A DNA stretch of 64,000 nucleotides from Emydura subglobosa. Its lineage: Eukaryota > Chordata > Testudines > Chelidae. How positions within the stretch are numbered: position 1 is the stretch's first letter; each line of letters opens with the position of its first letter. The notes beneath the pieces were generated by a model. The model was not told the DNA's origin. It searched no databases and saw only the letters and a program-made list of their open reading frames with translations. A program made the translations under genes and the position numbers. Shown here piece after piece: positions 1-10,346 of this stretch. The stretch lies in the NCBI GenBank assembly GCA_007922225.1, contig ML679995.1, positions 2,743,928 through 2,807,927 on the forward strand, read 5' to 3'.

Positions 1-590
1 GGTGCTGTTGATTTTGGACAAAGGAGACTTTGCATTAGATCTACACACAGACAGGCCGGCATGGCTAGCAGCTCTGCCCCGCTTGCTTGGTTTGGTTCGG
101 GTCGGGGTTTTTTACTCTTTATTTATTGAAGTGCTCTGGACCCAGATTAACTTTCTTTGCTCAATATTTATTACTGTTGCAGCTAAAATGCTAAATCCAG
201 GGCATGCTCAGAAAGGAACCTCGGGTATGGACCAAAGAAAAGGCATGAAAAATGTCTGCAGTGTTTCTGACTCTGGCTTTCAATACCGGAGGGAGTCTTC
301 ACTAGGGTGAGCGGGCAACTCAGGGTATCGGGAAGGAGACACCGTGCCTTTCACCTTGACATCCCTGGTTCCAACACAGCTCGGATCAGCAGCGACTGCC
401 GTGAACAGCCAGAGGACAGGAGTAGAAGGGTTACATCCGGATTGCTAGTGAACAGGGGCACATGAGAATCAGCCTACTTGTTTGACAAAGAGGTCCAGGA
501 ATAAATCTTACATCCAGGGTCTGTTGAGAGCGGGTGGGGAGGGGATAATTTGCCCTCCAATGACCTGCCTTGCACTTTGTCTTGGAAATA
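1..590. other. unassigned DNA, no feature seen
   Basis: I see no repeat family, exon-like ORF or simple repeat here. The open frame over the first 300 bases has no recognisable domain and reads like chance. Confidence 0.5.
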
Positions 591-599
591 ACAACAATT

Positions 600-775
600 A
601 GCTCTTCAATAGCACTTTCCATCTGCAGCTCTCCAATCCCTTTACCATTGAGAGGCAGAATCACTATCTCCATTTGGCAGATGGGGAAACTGAGGCACAG
701 AGCAGCGGAACGACTTGCCCAAAGCCAGGCAGCAGAGTTGGGAATTGAACGCAGGCACCCGGATGCCTTGCATGA
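600..775 (-). repeat. MIR-like core SINE, antisense
   Basis: The antisense MIR core is clear: 'cagatggggaaactgaggca' near 677, then 'cgacttgccc' and a block resembling 'cagagttgggaattgaa'. This is the reverse complement of the tRNA-derived SINE segment that normally reads GGGCAAGTCACTTAACC...CTGTGCCTCAGTTTCC. It is diverged and therefore old. The family name is from memory of amniote MIRs. Confidence 0.85.
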
Positions 776-1935
776 AGCTCTGCACACGCTTTGCCATGCT
801 CCAGCCCGCTCCCATTTTAAAGGGGTCAGTCTAGTTCTTCTCACCAGGGTGAATTACCTTTTCAAAACAGAACCCAAAAGCCCCCAAACAAATCTTAAAG
901 AAGTGGCTCTAGCTGTTGTCTGTGGCTTTCTTTTTAAATCAAAGAAACGGATGTTTCTTTGTGTTATTCACAGGCTTGAGAGCAAATCCTGCTCTCTGTT
1001 ACAGCTGTGTGAATCTGGAGCAAATGGTGGCGCTTTCCACAGAGTTACTCCGGTTTTGTCGGGTGGAAGGGATGGCAGAGTCTGGCCCCTGGAGTCTCTG
1101 AGGAAGGGAACTTTTTCCCTTTTGGCACCTTATTATTAATGAGATTAGTAGCAGATGCCATCGGGAGCCTGCCTGACGGCACTGCTCCTTTCTGATTACT
1201 GTCTCGTCTACCTTGAAATGGGACCTGTCGTTTCTTTGATAAACGGATTGACAGGCTGCTCTGATGTCACTGCAGAGTCCGTACTTCTTACGGCTCTACC
1301 TCCGGGAGACCCAGCTGATATCCTTCCACCTCCCTGGGGAGCTGGGCGCAATCAATATCCCTCCGCCTGCCAGGCCAGGGACTCCTCTGTCGATACAAAG
1401 AGATAAACTTCCGCCCTAACAGCTCTCATCCCTCTGTGCCAATCCCAACACACATCCCGCCACTGTCTGTGGCAATGACGCCTCTCTCAAGCCTGACCAC
1501 TATTCCTCAGCTTCCTATAGCCTACATGTGCATATTCTGTTCTGCTCCATCCAGGTTCTTACCCTGCTCCAAACACTGGTGAAAAGATATGACATAAACC
1601 TGCCATAGATGAGTCTGCCGCTAGGTGTCTCTCTGTGAAAGTTCCAGAAAGGGCGATGTTCCTGGTGAACAACCCGACAAAGCTGGAACTTGAGTTGGGT
1701 GGACAGCTGTTTGTGAGACTGTATTTTGTTGATGTGTCCTTCTTGTTGAAGAAGGAATATGATTCCATATATCCTAGCAACTGGTGGTGTCTGAGCACCA
1801 TCACCATGGCATCTGAGTTAAGTGAGGCAAGCTACACAACACAGCAAACAAAGCCATCAGTCCCCCAACTACCACACAGCAAAGGAATGATGATACTTCT
1901 GTGGGCCCAGATATCACTCTTTACAGCCACTAATC
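776..1935. other. unassigned DNA
   Basis: No repeat family is recognised. Short ORFs on both strands overlap one another and show no domain. This could be intronic or intergenic. Confidence 0.4.
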
Positions 1936-2080
1936 AGTGAATTAAACCTCCTAATGCCCCATTTTACAGATGGGGAAACCAAGGCAGACAGAGCAGGTCA
2001 CACTTAGTAACAAGGGAGCAGGCTCAGGAATAGAATCCAGGAGGCCTGGGTCTCGGTTCCTCTTCTCTAACCACCCGACT
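1936..2080 (-). repeat. MIR-like core SINE, antisense
   Basis: 'ccccattttacagatgggga' near 1957 is followed by a diverged 'caggtcacacttagtaac' segment and 'gaatccaggaggcctgggtc', the reverse of the SINE's 'gacccaggcctcctggattc' region. An old copy. Confidence 0.75.
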
Positions 2081-2150
2081 AAAACTGGAGAGATAATTTA
2101 GGTGCTTGGATGATTGTGGAATAATGCTTTATTAGGGAGTGGGAATTTAC

Positions 2151-2627
2151 ACTTAAAACAGAGGTCCCCAAACTGTGGGGCACCCCCCCCCCCCCGGAGG
2201 CGGTGCAGAGGAACATTTTGAGGAGTGCAGGGGGGGCCAGCCCAGTGCCCACAGGGGATGGGAAGGGAGTGCCACCCAGTCCCGCTCTGCTCCCAGCTCT
2301 GCTCTGACCCTGATTCTGGCCCCACCCCCAGCTGTGACCCTGTCCTTGGCCCCTGAGTCTCAGCCCGATCATAGCCCCGGCTGTGAGCCCAGCCTCGGGC
2401 CGCAACTGCAGTCCAGCTGCGGCTCCACTCCTACTCCCGGCCCAGCTCCCAGCCACAGATTCACCCCCAGCTGTGGCCCCAGCTTCAACTCCTGGCTCTC
2501 GGCTCGGCCAGGACTCCGGCCCCAGACTCGGCCCCACTCCCGGCCCCGGTTCGCAACCACAGCTGGGGGATGGACAGGAGCAAACGGGGGCGTGAAGTAA
2601 AAATGTTTGGGGACCACTGACTTAAAA
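2151..2627. mobile_element. hAT-type non-autonomous DNA transposon with exact 8-bp target duplication
   Basis: The element spans 2159-2619 (461 bp). It begins CAGAGGTCCCCAAAC and ends GTTTGGGGACCACTG, so the first and last 15 bases are inverted repeats with one mismatch. It is flanked on both sides by the identical octamer acttaaaa (2151-2158 and 2620-2627). An 8-bp duplication with CAG...CTG ends is diagnostic of the hAT superfamily. No transposase is encoded. The interior has a 13-C run (2183-2195) and a C-rich array of degenerate 'cccagctnnggcccc' units. The ORFs on both strands there come from that low-complexity composition. Confidence 0.93.
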
Positions 2628-3204
2628 GCTAAACTACTCACTGAGCTTTTATAAGCAGGTCTCTGTCTACATGGGAGGGGGGAAGCCAACAAGATTGCAT
2701 TTAATTTATTTACGTCGCTCCTTTGATCCAAGCATTGTTGTCTGGGGACGCCTGGCACTGGCTTCATTTCAGCCCTTACCAGCTGTGCTGATACTAGCCT
2801 CACAGCACATGAAACAAGCAGCTGAATTAGCTTGTTCTAACGAGGCCTTCTGCAGAGTCACAGCAGGCAGCTCTCCTACGTCACCCACTCACAGTCAGCA
2901 CCTTACCCCAGTGCTGTTAAAGAAAGGCTTTCACACCACAGGTGAGGTGATAAACCCAGTGCCCTGGCAGGTAGCATCCAGTTTGCCTCCATTAATACGG
3001 ACAGGGCTACACATGGAGTGTCCCTCCTTGCAGAGGATGGAGAGATGTTGGCTGTGGTGGAGGCCAGGCAGATGAGGCTGTGGGGGTGAGGCCCTGGGGG
3101 GGGTCTCTCGGACTCTCTAGCTTTCCTCCTGACTAACCCGGGCTGCGCTGCCTAGTAGCACTACATGGGGTCTCCTTGCATCCCACCTAATTCAGGGCCT
3201 GGTG
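2628..3204. other. unassigned DNA
   Basis: No repeat or coding signal is recognised. ORFs crossing the region start inside the hAT element and have no domain. Confidence 0.4.
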
Positions 3205-3480
3205 AGGAGGGATGGCCCAATGGGTTTTCATGCAGGAGTCAGGAAATGGGGGTTCAAGTCCCTCCCCTACCATGGCCTTCCTGGGTGGGGTTAGGCAAGT
3301 CATGTAAGGCCAGATTTTCAAAGGTGCCTTGTGTGCTTTTCAAAAGCAGATCTACACCTAGCTCCCACTACCCCATCTGCATTGGTACGCATCTAAATAG
3401 CTTTAACAGCCTGGCCCTTAGTCACTCCGTGCCTCAGTTTCCCTCCTGTTAAATGGGGAAAAAATAGCACTGTGAGCAGA
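3205..3480 (+). repeat. MIR-like core SINE split by a small MITE
   Basis: The sense MIR core reads 'ggaaatgggggttcaagtcc' then 'ggttaggcaagtcatgta'. It is interrupted, then resumes as 'ttagtcactccgtgcctcag' and 'tttccctcctgttaaatggg'. Removing 3308-3417 rejoins the usual GGCAAGTCA...CTCTGTGCCTCAG path. Confidence 0.8.
3308..3417. mobile_element. palindromic MITE nested in the MIR
   Basis: The insert begins 'ggccagattttcaaaggtg' and ends 'cctggccc'. It belongs to the same loose type (GGGCC[C]AGAT...TCAAAG ends) as inserts in two other MIR copies at 58.2 and 59.7 kb. The flanks 'taa' and 'tta' could be a decayed 3-bp target site, but this is not proven. Confidence 0.6.
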
Positions 3481-3559
3481 TCAGACACAAGGGTAATGGA
3501 AGCCAGATAAGTCCCTTAGCTAGGCTAATCATAGGACGGAGAGCACTGCAGTACATCCA

Positions 3560-3725
3560 GAGTGCTGGCAGGTGTCAAAGTACAGCGGTGGCTATTGTCA
3601 TTATTCCCCATTTTACAAATGGGGAAACTGAGGCACAAAGTACCAGTAGCCTAGCTGAGAACAGAAGCCAGGAGTCCTAATGCATAGCCCCCCCTATCTT
3701 CTATCCAGCAGAACACAGCTGCTCT
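3560..3725 (-). repeat. MIR-like core SINE, antisense
   Basis: 'ttccccattttacaaatggg' near 3604, followed by 'gaaactgaggcacaaag' and 'agccaggagtcctaatgc', matches the reverse of the MIR core and its downstream 'gactcctggct' segment. Confidence 0.85.
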
Positions 3726-4094
3726 TCTGTCTCTAATAACACCATTCTCATTTGTTGTCATTACCGCGCTGCTTTACAGACTCTCCTGAGGAACCCTGGC
3801 CTGTTATAATGAGGCAGTGGGTTGTAAGTCTATTAAGGGTCACGGGGGGGAATGTACTGTGCAGGCTTCGCCTCTCCAGCTATCTCGGCTCTTAATGAGG
3901 CCTTGAGTCGCATTCCGCCTGCGATGAGCGGGAGCCAGAGAAACGCTAGTGGAATTAGCTCTGAGCATCTGGTAACGTCATTAACACCCTGGTGTCATTA
4001 GCCTTCAGGCCAGCGGTGAATTCCCCAGAGGCTGCAGCCTGCAGACAAGTGGGAAGGGAGGAGGAAATCCCCGATTCAGTTAAAGCTCCCAAGC
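3726..4094. other. unassigned DNA
   Basis: Nothing recognised except AT-poor unique-looking sequence leading into the CR1 tail. Confidence 0.35.
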
Positions 4095-4329
4095 CTATCG
4101 ATTCACAGGCCACAAGGGACTGCTGTGATCGCCTACTTTGCCCTTCCATATACCGCAGGCCAGAGAGCCTGGCTGAATTAGTTCCCTGTAAGGCGGCGGG
4201 CTGTCCCTCCCTGGACTGTCTGTCTGTCTCCAGAGCGCCTGGGCAGACACAAACTCGCAGGGGGAATTGGCAGTTGGGACAGGGGTCCTGGCCCCTACGG
4301 CCGCTCACCGGCACTGAAGCAAGCCCTAG

Positions 4330-4541
4330 CCCGGGCCCTCTGGCAGGGCGGGCAGGTGATGAGTCTCTGGCTCCAGCCCTCGGGTCGGGCGGGCCAATAA
4401 AGCAGTCTATTGCCCAGGCCCCTAGTCAGGGGCGTGCAAACACTGCAGTCCATAGCCCGGGCCCTCAAGCAGGGCGGGGCAAACCCAGCGGTCCGTAGCC
4501 CGGGCCCCGAGGCAGGGTAAGGCAAACACAGTAGTCTATGG
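4330..4541. repeat. GC-rich tandem repeat inside the solo LTR, about 42-bp unit, five copies
   Basis: Five diverged copies of a unit resembling 'cccgggccctcnagcagggc' followed by 'ggggcaaacacagcagtc' and 'tatag' lie in a row. They differ at many positions, so the array is old or was already degenerate in the source element. Confidence 0.85.
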
Positions 4542-4966
4542 CCCAGGGACAGTCACCCTAGGGTTGGGGTGGGGAGAGGGATGCAGGCCCACCGACTCCA
4601 CTGCGTCCCAGCCCAGGGCCCTAGCAGTGGTAAAGGGGCTCCCGCCGCAATGGGCTGACGTGGCTGCAGGCCACAATGCAGCCGGACAGGTGTCTGGCTT
4701 CCCTGGGCTCCTTCTTTCCCCCCCTTCCATGGAGTACCTGGCTCTAGGGGTCACCCTCGGTCTCCTCGGGGCAGGCTTCACAGCCCCTCGACGTCGTCGA
4801 CCGGCCGGCTGGCAGCTCCACGAGGTCGTAGGCGGCCGGCAGCCCCTCTACGGCCCAGGCTGTAGGCAGCTCAGCGGTGGCGGTGTGATCAGGCTGGGGC
4901 TCCAGAGCCGGGGGAGAGACGTCTTTCCCCTCCGGCAGCTCAGCTCTGACTGAGCGCGAGGCCTCT

Positions 4967-4976
4967 CCTTTTATAC
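4967..4976 (-). promoter_or_regulatory. TATA box of the solo LTR
   Basis: The minus strand reads GTATAAAAGG, a near-consensus TATA box. Upstream on that strand are two copies of 'gcccgcccctgggtgggcgg', a GC-box-like direct repeat. This is probably the old U3 promoter. Whether it is active is unknown. Confidence 0.65.
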
Positions 4977-5345
4977 TTCCTGCTCCACCCCTCGGCTTCC
5001 GGTGGGGTGGGCATGGGGTTGTTCTGGCTCCGCCCACCCAGGGGCGGGCCATTTTGACTCCGCCCACCCAGGGGCGGGCCTTCCCTCCCTGTCCATCTCT
5101 GAGGGAGGCCACGCCCCCTCACTACACTCCCGTTTGAACTAGAGCAGATCGTTTAGAAAAACATCTGACCTCGATTTAAAAATGGCCACTGATGGAGAAC
5201 CCAGCATAGCCTGTGGCAAATCGTTCCAATGGGTAATTCCCATTCCCTGTTAAAAATGTGCACCTGATTTCCACTCTGAATTTATCTAGCTTCAATTGCC
5301 AGCCAATGGACGGTGTTAGGCCTTTCTCGGCTAGACTGGAGTAGG

Positions 5346-5581
5346 GCCCGGGGCTCCCCACCGTGGCCCGGGCTACCTGGGCAGCTCTTACCGTGGTCCA
5401 GCTCCAGGGGGCACAGCCCTGGGGGAAAGGAAGGAGCAGGGGGTGGGGCCGACGTTCCAACACTGGCGGTCCCCCCCTCCCCCCACTTCTACACAGATTC
5501 TGGCATTCCTGCGGGGGCCCCCAAATTGGCCAGGGCCCCTGGGCACGGGTCCTGTGGGCCTGTGGATTAATCCGCCACTGC
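5346..5581. mobile_element. GC-rich DNA-transposon fragment
   Basis: The right edge 'ggattaatccgccactgc' is the terminus of a GC-rich repeat I associate with turtles (its reverse reads gcagtggcggatta). Before it lies 'gggggcccccaaattggcc', typical of that family. The left edge is not defined. Tentative, from memory of the family only. Confidence 0.45.
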
Positions 5582-6430
5582 ATAATGGCACCGAGGCCCG
5601 TGGGTTTGCACCAGGGGCCATCGATTTTACAAAGGACTGATGCCAACTTGGCCCTGCGCGGGTGGGAGCGCCCGGGTGTCTCCAGGGAGACGGAGGGCGT
5701 TCAGGGCCTTGCAGGAGAAACACAAGAACAAGGAAGGTGTCAGCGTTTCCCCTGGGTCCCCTGCATTGCCCCTCGTGGCAGAGGAGTGACAGGACCTGGG
5801 GCTGTAGCGAATACCGAGGGGGCATCTTCACTGAGGCTGCTGGACACAGACAAGATCTTGTGGTTCCCTCTGGTGCCTGTTCTCTCCTCTCCCCACACAG
5901 TGGGGACGCAGCAGCGGGGCCCCGCCCCCACTCATGGCCAGCACCGCCAGAAAAAGCAGGGGAACCTGAGAGCCCTGAAAGGGGCCGGGTCCCATCTCCT
6001 CTGGATACTCTCCCCTTCCTCCCCCCAGCAGGACTCGGCACGTACGACCAGGAAGGAGCCCTGGGCTCTAACCCAGAGATGACCAACTGGTAAGGGCTAC
6101 CTCCCCCTCCCATGTAGGGAAGAGTAACAGGGTATCATGCCATTACCGACAGCGTATTGCCGGGCAATAAATACCTGGGGCCATTGACACTGCCTCCTGC
6201 AGGGCTGGGTCCTCCCTATTATGATTATTTCCATGGCTGTTCTGCCACCCGGCTTCCACCACCCCCACCACTTCGCCAGGCCCAGACTGCTTCGGATCGG
6301 CCCACTCCCAGGACTCAGCCAGCTGACTAGTCCAAAAGGGACCCAACCACCCGCCTTTCCCGAGGAGAACCAGACAACGCCCCTCCCGCCGATCAGCTCA
6401 CGGCACAGTCCACTGCTTCACCGGTCACAG
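5582..6430. other. unassigned GC-rich DNA
   Basis: Long overlapping ORFs exist on both strands (up to about 240 codons). They overlap each other, have no domain and follow from high GC. A genuine exon cannot be excluded, but nothing supports one. Confidence 0.4.
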
Positions 6431-6434
6431 CCCA

Positions 6435-8942
6435 AACTAGGAGGGAACAGGGCAGACATAAAAAGAAAAACAAAAACCAGGTTCCAGGCATCTAACACCT
6501 ATATACTGCACAGGGCACTACCTAGGCACGGGCTGGAAGCAGACAGACCAGTACCTCATGAACTGAAGTCAATGCTGATCAATGCAAGACCTGCCACCAG
6601 CAACCACCAGATAATACGCAGACTCATCAGTGATGAAGAACCTGCTATAGCTTGCATTACCAAGACCATGGACCTATCCTAGCCCACCTCGCCCGCCCCC
6701 GAGAATCTGAGGGGACAGCACTGAGGTAGATAAGACCAGAAGGCAGGAGGCACTGCGTTTATCTTCTCTGCAAACATCAAATCCAAGGGAGATGCCTCAG
6801 ACAAATTCATTTGAAGTCACTCATCTGACAGTAAGCACGCCAAAGCGACCAGCGTTTATGCTCATTTACAGACCACCGCAGACAAAAGGTTTCATAAAGG
6901 AGCCCCCCTGTGTCTTGCTGGCAGTGGCGGTGAAAGGCCTGGCTTGTACTGGGAGATTTTAACATACGCATGGACAAGGCCACTTGGGCAAAATCCCCAA
7001 AACTCATTTGCTTCCAGAGGATATTCACAGGTCATCTCTGGTCCAGCTCACACCTGTCCTGGGCACTGTCCTGGGCAGACCATCATCTCATGGGGGCAGT
7101 GGTAAGAAGGCCCAGCTAACAGGCAACAAGAAAAGATTCTTGGTCCCGATTCAACCACAAAGCCTCATGGATTCCATCAAATTCCAAAGCCTGCTAAAAG
7201 GCAGCAGCGCCTATCCACCGGATGAGGGGTTGAGTACCTGGTGAATTATTATCATGGTATGCGAGCCTCCACCACTGACAGACTGCCCCCCTCATGGCCC
7301 TTTCCTCCCCGCCACCCACACAGATCTCCTGGGTTTTCTGCCATCCTGCACCAGATGAAGAGAGAGGGGTGGAGACTCCAGCACCGATAGCAGGAAACAA
7401 AGTAGGATGAAGGATAATGATTCCTCGGAGCCGATGCTGAGACTGTGTTCCAGGCCAGGAGAACCCTCCCGTCAGTCTCCATTGAAGATGCCAAATCCTG
7501 CCCTCCGGAGCTGTCCAGAGCGATACCTGAGTGCCTACAGCCTACATTGGAGCTGAGCACCCAGTGCAGCAAAGAGCTGCCCTCCTGCTTTGCTGGAAAA
7601 AATGCACGTGTTCAGCAAGTCTTCTCAAGCAACAGCGTGGATCTTCTGCACCTGCACCCACCAACCCACAGCCCACTGGCGTCCCCAGAGATCAGGACAT
7701 TCACTCAGCGAGAAGTTTTGTCCCCGAACCCCGCAAGGAGTCCTGGCCCAAGACTTGTGAATCCGACCCTGGTTGAGGCTCATGAACAACTGGTGCCGCT
7801 CTGAAACAAAACAGCCACTGCCTCTTTCAGAGATGGAATCCTCCTGCAAACCTGAAAGAGTCTGGCCAGCGGTGAAGAAACCCAGCCTGGAAATTTCAGT
7901 CCTAGTCAGTGTCAAACGTCCCGTTCCTGAGCAAGCTCACAGAGAAGCTAGCAAAAGGCCAACTCCCAGCTCACCTAACAGAAGCTAATCTCCTAAACCC
8001 ACCACAACCTAGATTCAGGAATTGAAACTGCCTTAGTGGCAGTGGAGAAGTCTCCTGACAATGGAGAAGATCCTCCTAGACTTCTCTGCAGTGTGCAACA
8101 TGCTGCTGATCATGAGATCCTGCTGTCTCTCCTGAGAGGGGTGGTGGGGGTCCCGGGGAGTGTGCTAATGAGGTTTGTGTCCTTCCTGGAGGGATGCACC
8201 CAAAGACCCGTGATCAGAAACTGCCCTTCCACCCCTAGATCCCTCCCTGGTGGGGTTCCACAAGGATCAATTCTCTCTCCGGTCCCTGTCAACAGTTATG
8301 TGCAGCCACTTGGTGACCTGACCCGACAGCACGGGCTCCAGTGCCAGCACTATGCAGAGCTACCGGCCCTTCGCCGCACACAACCACACCCCGAGCACCA
8401 AGACGGCCCAGTGGCTTGGATAAAATCAGCTCCCGGATGAAAACAGCTGAACCAGAGCTTGACAGAGGTGGTACTGATGGGCAGAGTCTTGGTTCTTATC
8501 TTCAAGGCCCTCCATGGCCTGGGCCCAGGAAGCTAAAAGTCTAACCTCCAAGACGAAAACTATGGTTGACAACTCCTCTTGCTCAGTGGAATTCTCTCCA
8601 ATAGGAGCAAAGCTCATCCGGGCAGGAGACAGAACTTTCTCCAGAGCCGGTCCCAGACCATGGGACGACCTACCCCAGGAACCAACATTCCCCACCTTCC
8701 GCTCCAAGTGCCAGGCGTGTTTTTTGACTGTGCCTCTCTAACATAAGCACAACAACAGGTATATTTAAAAAACACCTCCCAAAATAAGACGATCCACTGC
8801 AGACGCTTCTCCCCTGGGGAGGGAAGGAGAGAACAAACAACATGTGACGATGTTAGTCACATTGTTTAATGCATGACTGGAAGGCACTCAGAGCCTGTGG
8901 TGATGAGCATGGTATAAGAACCTATAGAGAATAGAATAGAAT
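6435..8942 (+). mobile_element. L2-type LINE, long decayed copy
   Basis: This is a non-LTR retrotransposon readable only in pieces across frames. In order: an endonuclease start resembling 'INARPATSNHQIIRRLISDE' with 'PAIACIT' (about 6570-6670); 'LGDFNIHMDKA', the GDFN endonuclease block (about 6955); a linker to 'VSNVPFLSKLTEKLA' (about 7905), the RT entry seen in L2; 'GVPQGSILSPV' (about 8250), RT block 4; and a C-terminal 'RPWDDLPQE' (about 8665). The 3' end is an A-rich short repeat, 'agaatagaatagaata', near 8930, as L2 tails usually are. Many stops and frameshifts make it inactive. Assignment to L2 rather than CR1 rests on the RT entry motif and tail. Confidence 0.85.
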
Positions 8943-9149
8943 ATGGTTTAGTTTCCACCCATGGGTTCCCCCAAGTCCTGGTCCAGACTAGATACTCAGG
9001 GAAGGGACTGCTGTTCCTGAAGGGCTATCAGTGTCTTAATAAAACACTTTCCTCTCCAAGCTCCCCTCTGAGCCCAGTTTCTCTGCTGGATCCTTAATCA
9101 AATCATCCTCCCACCTTCATTACACTCAGTTACCCTGGAACGATCACGA

Positions 9150-9300
9150 GGGTATGCCCACACAGCATGGCAACGTGCACTGCAGGGGTGTGATTTCTGA
9201 AGCACACCAACGTGTTGCACACAACGTGTAGATCCTGCTGGTGCGAAGTAAGCACGTGCAGCTTTTCAAAGTGACGTGCGACTCAGTGCAAGAGAGGGTG
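9150..9300. mobile_element. probable DNA-transposon (MITE) fragment
   Basis: 'aacgtgcactgcaggggtgt', then 'cacaccaacgtgttgc' and 'gtagatcctgctggtgcg', resembles a reptile MITE family with 'tgtctacacngcaa' type ends. Both ends are worn. The call is from memory. Confidence 0.45.
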
Positions 9301-9705
9301 TCAGCCTCTGGCCATATAGAGACATTATTCGTAGACACTAGTGATGGAGAAGACCCATTAGGTCCCATGTGGTCCAGCCCCTCACCCGCCCAGCAAATTG
9401 TAAAGTGCTGTGTGTCTGTGCCCACCAGTGCCCTGTGCTGGATGGAGTGTCAGACCTGGATACGTGCCTGTGAGTATGTCACGCTCTAGTGTTTGGAAGA
9501 CCACATCCTCATAAAACGAAGACTTTCCTTTAGCCGAAGCGGTCAATCCCTCTTATTCAGAGCAGAACGCTCTGGTTTTCTTCCGTGCCTGAGATTGGCT
9601 GTGAAGCGCAGTGAGGTATATAGTGATTGCTGTGCAGGCATGTGTTACACAGAGCAGGCGTCTTCTTTCTTGCCACTTCACTATTCGGGGCTGGAGACTT
9701 TGACA
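9301..9705. other. unassigned DNA
   Basis: No recognisable element or exon. Confidence 0.35.
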
Positions 9706-10346
9706 GGGTCATGGTGAATAATCAGCTGAACATGCGCTCCCAGTGCAACGCCATGGCCAAAAGGGTTAATACAATCCTGGGATGGGTAAACAGGAGAATC
9801 TCGAGTAGGAGCAGAGAGGTTATTTTACCTCTGCATTGGGCACTGGTGCGACTGCTGTTGGGATCCTGTGTCCAGTTTTGGAGCCCACCATTCAAGAAGG
9901 ATGTTGACACATTGGAGAGGGGTCAGAGAAGAGTCACGAGAATGATTGAAGAATCAGAAAACCTGCCGTAGAGTGATAGACTCCTGGTGCTCAGTCTATC
10001 TCTTTTAACAAAGAGCAGATTAAGGGGTGACTTGATTCTAATCTAGAAGTACCTACACGGGGAACAAACACTTCATAAAGGGCTCTTCAATCTAGCAGAG
10101 AAAGATCTAACTCGCTCCAATGGTGGGAAGTTGACGCATGACAAATTCGGACTGGCACATTTTTTAACAGTGAGGGTAATTAACCATTGGAATAAGGATT
10201 GCGATGGATTCATCTCTGACAATTTTAAAATCAAGATAGGTTGTTTTTGTAAAAGATCTGCTCTTGGGGAAGTCTTTTGGCCTGTGTGTAGCAGAAGGTC
10301 AGACTAGATGATCATAACGGTCCCTTCTGTCCTTGGAATCTATGAA
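9706..10346 (+). mobile_element. CR1 LINE, 5'-truncated, sense
   Basis: The C-terminal part of CR1 ORF2 is readable: 'NNQLNMRSQCNAMAKRVN', 'VILPLHWALVRLLLGSC' and 'QFWSPPFKKDVDTLERG'. It then degrades into frame-shifted tail sequence and ends 'ggaatctatgaatag' at about 10346. The same subfamily occurs at 28870-29618 and, in antisense, at 4095 and 11522. Inactive: stop after 'ENLP'. Confidence 0.9.

Larger units (their letters stand above)
4212..5126 (-). mobile_element. solo LTR with exact 5-bp target duplication
   Basis: On the minus strand the 915-bp unit starts TGTAGTGAGGGGGCGTGG and ends CAGTCCA. It is flanked on the plus strand by ctccc on both sides (4207-4211 and 5127-5131). TG...CA ends, a 5-bp duplication and a TATA box 150 bp into the unit fit an LTR of a Ty3/gypsy-type or retroviral element. 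Only one LTR is present, so the internal region was probably lost by LTR-LTR recombination. A GC-rich tandem array fills its 3' part. Several ORFs on both strands here are compositional. Confidence 0.88.
4095..5345 (-). mobile_element. CR1 LINE 3' end, antisense, split by a solo LTR
   Basis: The two halves, 4095-4211 and 5127-5345, read continuously as an antisense CR1 tail once the LTR between them is removed. The left half has 'ctatcgattcacaggcca' and 'tataccgcaggccagaga'. The right half has 'gaactagagcagatcgttta', 'atggccactgatggagaa' and 'ttccactctgaatttatc'. These match the CR1 subfamily whose sense tail ends in '...gaatctatgaat'. No reading frame is intact. Confidence 0.85.

Noticed and set aside
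2079..2803. Several Pro/Gly/Ser-rich ORFs up to 152 codons
   Set aside because: They lie in the C-rich interior of the hAT-type MITE and reflect its tandem composition.
5363..6113. Open frames of 239 (plus) and 241 (minus) codons over the same DNA
   Set aside because: High GC lowers stop frequency. The two overlap in opposite directions, are low in complexity and show no known domain or splice-like pattern.
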